Part shown: positions 14,614-18,488 of the stretch, one piece after another
How positions within the stretch are numbered: position 1 is the stretch's first letter
Layout of the letters: every line of letters starts with the position of its first letter
Assembly: GCA_031286185.1 (NCBI GenBank)
Contig: JAITUS010000056.1
Span: forward strand, 1 to 18,488
Reading direction: 5' to 3'
DNA: 18,488 nucleotides
DNA from: Rickettsiales bacterium
GTDB lineage: Bacteria > Pseudomonadota > Alphaproteobacteria > Rickettsiales > Anaplasmataceae
Made by a program: the position numbers and the translations under genes
Notes under the pieces: generated by a model
Seen by the model: only the letters and a program-made list of their open reading frames with translations
What the model was told of the DNA's origin: nothing
Databases searched by the model: none

Positions 14614-15798
14614 TTAAGTTTCACCCTTACATTCTTTATTGATTATTTGAGTTACGCAAACATCAGACCACACATTTATTGCAGTTTCACACATATCGAT
14701 GATTGTGTAAATAGGCAAAATCAGTCCCATAATATACAAAGGAACGTTCATTGATACAAGATAACTAGTTGCCATAAAATAGCATCCCATCGGCACTCCA
14801 GCGTTGCCAATTGCAGCTCCTGTAGCTAAAAAAATCCATATAAACATTTCGCTTAAGGAAAATGTGTGCCCATTCATCTCTGCAACAAACATTACTGTAA
14901 TCAAAATAAACGCAGCACATGCGTTCATATTGATTGTTGTGCATATTGGTAAAATAAAGGACGACAATTTTTTTGGCACGTTGAGCTTATTCTGCACACA
15001 GTCTATGGTTGTCGGCAGTGTCGCACTGGATGATTTAGAAAAAAACGCAAGTGTGAGCGCCGGCATAACTCCCCTCAGCGTTTGAATTGGTGATATGCCT
15101 TTATACCACATAAGTAGCGGTAAAACCAGAAACGCTTGCACGAAATTCGCAAACATTATGCAAGCAAAATACCACAAAAGACTATGGAACTCGCTACCAC
15201 CTTTTAACTCATGCAAAAAACACGTGATAAAAGACCACACAGCGAGTGGAATAAATTTTAGTAGCCCTTGAGCAATTTTAAGTAACGCATCAAAAAGTGC
15301 AGAAAACACTTGATGTAATATATCCTGTTTTTCTCTTGAGAGTGAAATAACAGCTCCACCCATTAAAAAGGCAATCAATATGCTGCCAATAACGTTATTT
15401 TCAAGAAAGACTTGCACAAAATTTGAAGGAATGAGTGATTTCAAGTATGAAAAGTAGTTGTAATTGCCGTCATTTACGCTTTCTATCGTGTTACTTATGA
15501 AATTTTTTCTCATTGGATCCATAAGTAAATAGAAAGATAGCGCAACAAACGCAGCTATAATGGTTGTAAGCAGCGTATAGAACAGTGTTTTCTTAAGTAA
15601 AGTTTTAATTTCAATTGAGTCTTTAAGTCCTGAAATTGTAGACACTATGGATAGAAAAACTAAAGGTAAACTGATCAATTTGAGCAAGCTGATGAATATA
15701 TCGCTAAATAGCTTTGCTACTTCAAATATCACTTCATTGTTTAAATAGTACGCAACTATTGCAAGCAGTATAGAAAAGAGTATCGCAAACTTATGCAT
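14614..15798 (-). CDS. dicarboxylate/amino acid:cation symporter (DAACS family)
   Basis: The protein has 394 residues and is strongly hydrophobic, with about eight membrane helices and re-entrant loops of the GltP/GltPh fold. The helical-hairpin 1 serine motif is seen as FFSKSSSATLPTTIDC. The cation/substrate motif of helix 7 appears as TINMNACAAFI, where NMDGTA is usual, so the D-G-T positions are changed to N-A-C. GAAIGNAGVPMG marks hairpin 2. Family members import glutamate, aspartate or C4-dicarboxylates with Na+ or H+, which would feed an intracellular bacterium from host cytosol. The motif change means the substrate should not be assumed. A TATAAT lies upstream (minus strand), but its -35 is poor. 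Confidence 0.9.
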   Translation of the reverse strand: MHKFAILFSILLAIVAYYLNNEVIFEVAKLFSDIFISLLKLISLPLVFLSIVSTISGLKDSIEIKTLLKKTLFYTLLTTIIAAFVALSFYLLMDPMRKNFISNTIESVNDGNYNYFSYLKSLIPSNFVQVFLENNVIGSILIAFLMGGAVISLSREKQDILHQVFSALFDALLKIAQGLLKFIPLAVWSFITCFLHELKGGSEFHSLLWYFACIMFANFVQAFLVLPLLMWYKGISPIQTLRGVMPALTLAFFSKSSSATLPTTIDCVQNKLNVPKKLSSFILPICTTINMNACAAFILITVMFVAEMNGHTFSLSEMFIWIFLATGAAIGNAGVPMGCYFMATSYLVSMNVPLYIMGLILPIYTIIDMCETAINVWSDVCVTQIINKECKGET

Positions 15799-15871
15799 TG
15801 GAAATAAAACTTAAAAGTAACATTATACAACAATTTCGTTGTTTTGAAACCAGGTTGATAGGCAAAATAAC

Positions 15872-15900
15872 TTGACAAATAATTAATAATAAAGTAATAT
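15872..15900 (+). promoter_or_regulatory. sigma70 promoter candidate for the frameshifted membrane-protein gene
   Basis: A perfect TTGACA (15872-15877), 17-nt spacer and TAATAT (15895-15900) lie 30 nt upstream of the ATG at 15931. AAAGGA lies about 6 nt before the ATG. Promoter and ribosome site look intact although the gene is broken. Confidence 0.45.
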
Positions 15901-15930
15901 TTTATTATTTAAACATCTTAAAGGAAAATC

Positions 15931-16478
15931 ATGAGTATAGAGACACTTGCGAGAGTAACATTAGCAGTAGGTGGGACAATAGGGTGTATTACAGGTCTTA
16001 TTGGTTCTGCGCTAGGTTTTACAGCTTTTTTGCCCATTGTTTTAGGCAGTGCCATTATCGCCTCTGCAGCATTATCCTCTACATTAATTTTTTGGTTACT
16101 TTTTACGTTATATCAAGCAGGCCACGAAGAGCTACTTGGGTTATGGAACTTATCACATATTTCTGGCATAGCAATTGGAGTTGGCCTTGCTGCAGCTGTG
16201 AATACAGTTTCCCTTGGTGTGATGTCAACAACTGGAAGTAGGTATAATAGTAGGAATTAGTATACCACTTTTAGTCTATGTTGCAGGAGAATTTATAAAG
16301 TCTACAGTTGAAGTAGTAAAAGAACACTTTATCTTCGCAGGAAAAGAATAGTAATAGTGGTCCTCGCACTACAGATAACTCTGATGACAACGGGAAACAA
16401 CCTAGTAGCACTCTTAAATCGGTTGATCCCTCAAAAAATGAAGATGAAAATAAGGGTTTAGTGGCTGCTAAAAATTAA
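15931..16478 (+). pseudogene. membrane-protein gene broken by two frameshifts
   Basis: The first segment (15931-16260) encodes 109 residues with three hydrophobic stretches and ends in MSTTGSRYNSRN and TAG. Around 16223-16260 the coding signal moves to the next frame: VGIISV-like residues, then GISIPLLVYVAGEFIKSTVE and VVKEHF, ending at TAG 16349-16351. Between about 16320 and 16340 it moves again by one base to a polar frame, QEKNSNSGPRTTDNSDDNGK onward to GLVAAKN, ending at TAA 16476-16478. Joined, these give one protein of about 180 residues: a membrane domain plus a low-complexity hydrophilic tail. Both shifts have the same sense, as if one base had been gained each time. The family is not recognised. 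The 109-residue N-terminal product could still be made. The 3' end overlaps the secD stop codon region by 4 nt, convergently. Confidence 0.6.
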
Positions 16479-17989
16479 AGCACTAACTTCTTCGGATCCA
16501 CACACAACTCTATTAGAAGTTTTGTGGCTGTGATTGCGGAAAACATCGAGCATAAGATCCCTATTGACAAAGTAACAGAGAAACCTCTGATTACTCCGCT
16601 GCCAATGGTAAACATTATTCCTGCAGCAATTAGTGTGGTGAGATTTGAATCGAGGATTGTCTTTATTGCGTTTTTAAACCCCTCTTCAATAGCACGAACT
16701 GTTCTTTTTCCTGATCTTATTTCTTCGCGAATGTGTTCGAATATCAAAACATTTGCGTCAACCGACATACCAACAGTTAGCGCAATACCGGCAATTCCAG
16801 GTAAAGTCAGAGTTGCTTCAAGTAGGGTAAGAATTAATAGTATAGAAATTACGTTAAAAAGTAATGCAACAGAAGCCAATAAGCCTAACTTGCCGTAAAT
16901 AATAATTATAAATAAAGCAACAGCTACGATAGAGATTATCGCTGCTATTTCTCCTGCTTTTATTGACTCTTCCCCAAGGCTTGGACCGATATTTTTCTCT
17001 TCTATTATTTTAAGTGGTGCTGGCAATGCGCCAGATTTTAGGAGTATTGCAAGCTCACTCGCTTGTTTTTCAGTGAAATTACCGCTAATCTCCCCCTCTC
17101 CATTTAGGATTGGTTCGCGTATTGTTGGCACAGTTAGAACTGTGTTATCAAGAACAATTGCAAAGGGTTTTCCTACATTTTCCTTAGTGATTTTTGCGAA
17201 TCTCTTACTTGCTATGCTGTCAAATTTAAAATGTACTGTGGGTTTACCAAGCGAACCGAATCTAACTGACGCGTTAACCAGCGAATCACCGCCTATTTCA
17301 GTCTTGCGGAATATTGGATAAGAGTTGCCTAAAGAATCCTTGAGTATGACGGTAGTTTCGTGGTCTATATCCTGCATTTTGGCCACATTAGTGTTTGCCA
17401 AATGGAAAGCCAGCTTAGCAGTTTTGCCAAGCAGAGATTTTATCTGTTCAGTGTCTTCTACTCCAGGCACTTGAACTAATATTTTGTTCTGCCCTTGTTT
17501 TTGCACGCTTACTTCCCTCGTACCAAGCTTATCCAGGCGTATTTGGACATTATTTATCGACTCTGAAACTACTTCATTGATTAGGGAATTTTTATAATGA
17601 GGCCTATATGAAATGAAAATCGAGGCATCTTTTCTATTTAGCTCTAAATTTGGGTTTATTTTATGGACTAACGTTGAAACTTTCTTATGGTCATCGATAT
17701 TATTTAAAGTTACAACTACTTGTTTATCGCTTTGTACGCTGGATTCGATGTTTTTTGCTAGTAGGCTTTCTTTTATTTCATCGGCTAACATACTCAATTT
17801 TTCTTTGAAGTAAGAATCCAAATCTACGTTAAGGAGCAGAGATGACCCACCTTTCAGGTCGAGCCCTAGGTTTATTCTCTTTTTTGAAATAAGAAGCTTA
17901 TTATCAAAGAAATTCGGCAGTATTACGTATAAAGCGAGTAGGAGGATACACAGTACCGAAAAAGATTTGATTATAAGCCTATTGCGCAT
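16475..17989 (-). CDS. secD: protein translocase subunit SecD
   Basis: The protein has 504 residues. It has a signal-anchor helix (about 8-28), then the family motif NLGLDLKGGSSLLL (40-53), and a large periplasmic domain with VQIRLDKLGTREVSVQKQG and NKILVQVPGVED. Six-helix RND-type membrane segments form the C-terminal third, including GIAGIALTVGMSVDANVLIFEHIREE with the conserved aspartate. SecD works with SecF and YajC, using the proton gradient to complete Sec-dependent export at the inner membrane. SecF is not fused and is not in the window. The start ATG at 17989 gives MRNRLIIKSF. The length is slightly below E. coli SecD (615) but usual for Rickettsiales. Confidence 0.96.
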   Translation of the reverse strand: MRNRLIIKSFSVLCILLLALYVILPNFFDNKLLISKKRINLGLDLKGGSSLLLNVDLDSYFKEKLSMLADEIKESLLAKNIESSVQSDKQVVVTLNNIDDHKKVSTLVHKINPNLELNRKDASIFISYRPHYKNSLINEVVSESINNVQIRLDKLGTREVSVQKQGQNKILVQVPGVEDTEQIKSLLGKTAKLAFHLANTNVAKMQDIDHETTVILKDSLGNSYPIFRKTEIGGDSLVNASVRFGSLGKPTVHFKFDSIASKRFAKITKENVGKPFAIVLDNTVLTVPTIREPILNGEGEISGNFTEKQASELAILLKSGALPAPLKIIEEKNIGPSLGEESIKAGEIAAIISIVAVALFIIIIYGKLGLLASVALLFNVISILLILTLLEATLTLPGIAGIALTVGMSVDANVLIFEHIREEIRSGKRTVRAIEEGFKNAIKTILDSNLTTLIAAGIMFTIGSGVIRGFSVTLSIGILCSMFSAITATKLLIELCVDPKKLVL

Positions 17990-18059
17990 AAGTTGTAGGT
18001 TTAAAATTGTAGTGTAAGTTAAAAATGGATTTTTGTAAAATTCTCTAAATAACCTACGG

Positions 18060-18304
18060 TGTCATCCAAGTAGCTATAGAAACGGATTAAGTGCAAAATT
18101 TACTTGACAAATTCCTCCAGCACCCTTACCATAGCAGTAAGGGTATTTCTGACTCAAAACTTGTTTTTGATCTGCAGGCTCAATGACAAAATTCAGTAAA
18201 AAACTCAGGGTATTTTTTGGCGGATTGTATCAAATTAAAGTATTAGAGAGTCAAAACTCGCCACTCGGGGTTTCTTTGCCTTTTTCTCTATTTGGTAAAT
18301 TTCT
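18060..18304 (-). repeat. inverted, shorter copy of the smr-pyrE spacer repeat
   Basis: Read on the minus strand it begins AAATTTACCAAATAGAGAAA, then AGGCAAAGAAACCCC and GACTCTCTAATAC. After a different middle it ends TTTGTCAAGTAAATTTTGC, TTTCTATAGCTACTTGGATG and ACA. The same landmarks occur in the same order in 13527-13992 on the plus strand. It is about 220 bp shorter, consistent with one internal unit rather than two. Confidence 0.6.
18122..18144. repeat. perfect hairpin within the spacer repeat
   Basis: ACCCTTAC and GTAAGGGT form an 8-bp perfect stem with a 7-nt loop (CATAGCA). No T-tract follows on either strand, so it is not called a terminator. Confidence 0.6.
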
Positions 18305-18360
18305 TAATGTTTATAGCTAGTTGCAATTTATGAACGAACATTCGTTTTTACAACAAGTGG

Positions 18361-18484
18361 TGTCATTCCAGTGCCTAGACGCTGGAATTCAGGAATTTTA
18401 TTAGGTTAGTGAGCATAAAAGTTATGTCAAATGCACCAGTTTTTATGGAAAACTGGATCCCAGTGTCAAGCACTGGGATGACAA
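18361..18484. repeat. 124-bp palindromic element with three internal hairpins
   Basis: The ends TGTCATTCCAGTGC and GCACTGGGATGACA are inverted repeats, 13 of 14 positions matching. Inside are three stems: ATTCCAGTG/CGCTGGAAT (18365-18388, one G-T pair), CCAGTTTT/AAAACTGG (18436-18456, perfect) and ATCCCAGTG/CACTGGGAT (18457-18479, perfect, loop TCAAG). It shares its left end and first stem with the copy at 9933-10000, and its CTGGATCCCAGTGTCA segment with the murE copy. Confidence 0.8.
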
Positions 18485-18488
18485 GAAA

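Larger units (their letters stand above)
17990..18488. other. gene-free repeat-rich region at right window edge
   Basis: No convincing gene is seen. The region contains the inverted copy of the smr-pyrE spacer repeat (18060-18304), a perfect 8-bp hairpin ACCCTTAC/GTAAGGGT (18122-18144) and the palindromic element at 18361-18484. The short upstream region of secD (17990-18059) shows no clear promoter. Confidence 0.65.

Noticed and set aside
15984..16241. Second plus-strand frame inside the membrane-protein pseudogene
   Set aside because: Its peptide is rich in cysteine, arginine and tyrosine and has no coding character; it is a shadow of frame 1.

Overview
The window looks like part of a Wolbachia genome (Alphaproteobacteria, Rickettsiales). 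This rests on AT-rich coding sequence, gene products of clear Rickettsiales character, an IS5-type transposase end, degraded membrane-protein genes, and dispersed short palindromic repeats of the kind known from Wolbachia and Rickettsia. No strain is assigned. Nearly all intact genes are ordinary housekeeping genes. The accessory signal lies in repeats, broken genes and intergenic DNA.

Left edge (1-780): the 3' end of an IS5-family transposase runs into the remnant of a small membrane-protein gene with an in-frame stop. A terminator hairpin and a structured leader precede purB. purB (781-2073) shares its last base with the first base of tRNA-Met(CAU). On the minus strand come an orphan HigA-like XRE regulator and rpmG. 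Divergent from these, rne (RNase E/G) and dnaK read to the right.

Centre (6862-10747): bolA, metC and murE form an overlapping plus-strand operon. A palindromic element lies directly before bolA, another is embedded in frame in murE, and a third fills the murE/comF convergent gap. The minus-strand cluster BI-1/YccA - cox11(ctaG) - comF is tightly packed behind a good sigma70-type promoter. rlmB (minus) and an Smr-domain gene (plus) diverge from a small symmetrical promoter region.

Right part (13446-18488): a roughly 560-bp repeat-rich spacer precedes pyrE and a dicarboxylate/amino-acid symporter gene (both minus). Next are a twice-frameshifted membrane-protein gene (plus) and secD (minus). 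A repeat-rich spacer with an inverted, shorter copy of the first spacer's repeat and a 124-bp multi-hairpin element ends the window.

Functionally the genes cover purine and pyrimidine synthesis (purB, pyrE), RNA metabolism and translation (rne, rlmB, rpmG, tRNA-Met), protein folding and export (dnaK, secD), peptidoglycan precursor synthesis (murE, possibly helped by metC), respiration (cox11) and uptake of host metabolites (symporter). The most interesting object is murE, whose N-terminal substrate-binding domain appears to be partly encoded by a mobile palindromic repeat plus a second partial copy. No wholly new multi-gene system is evident.
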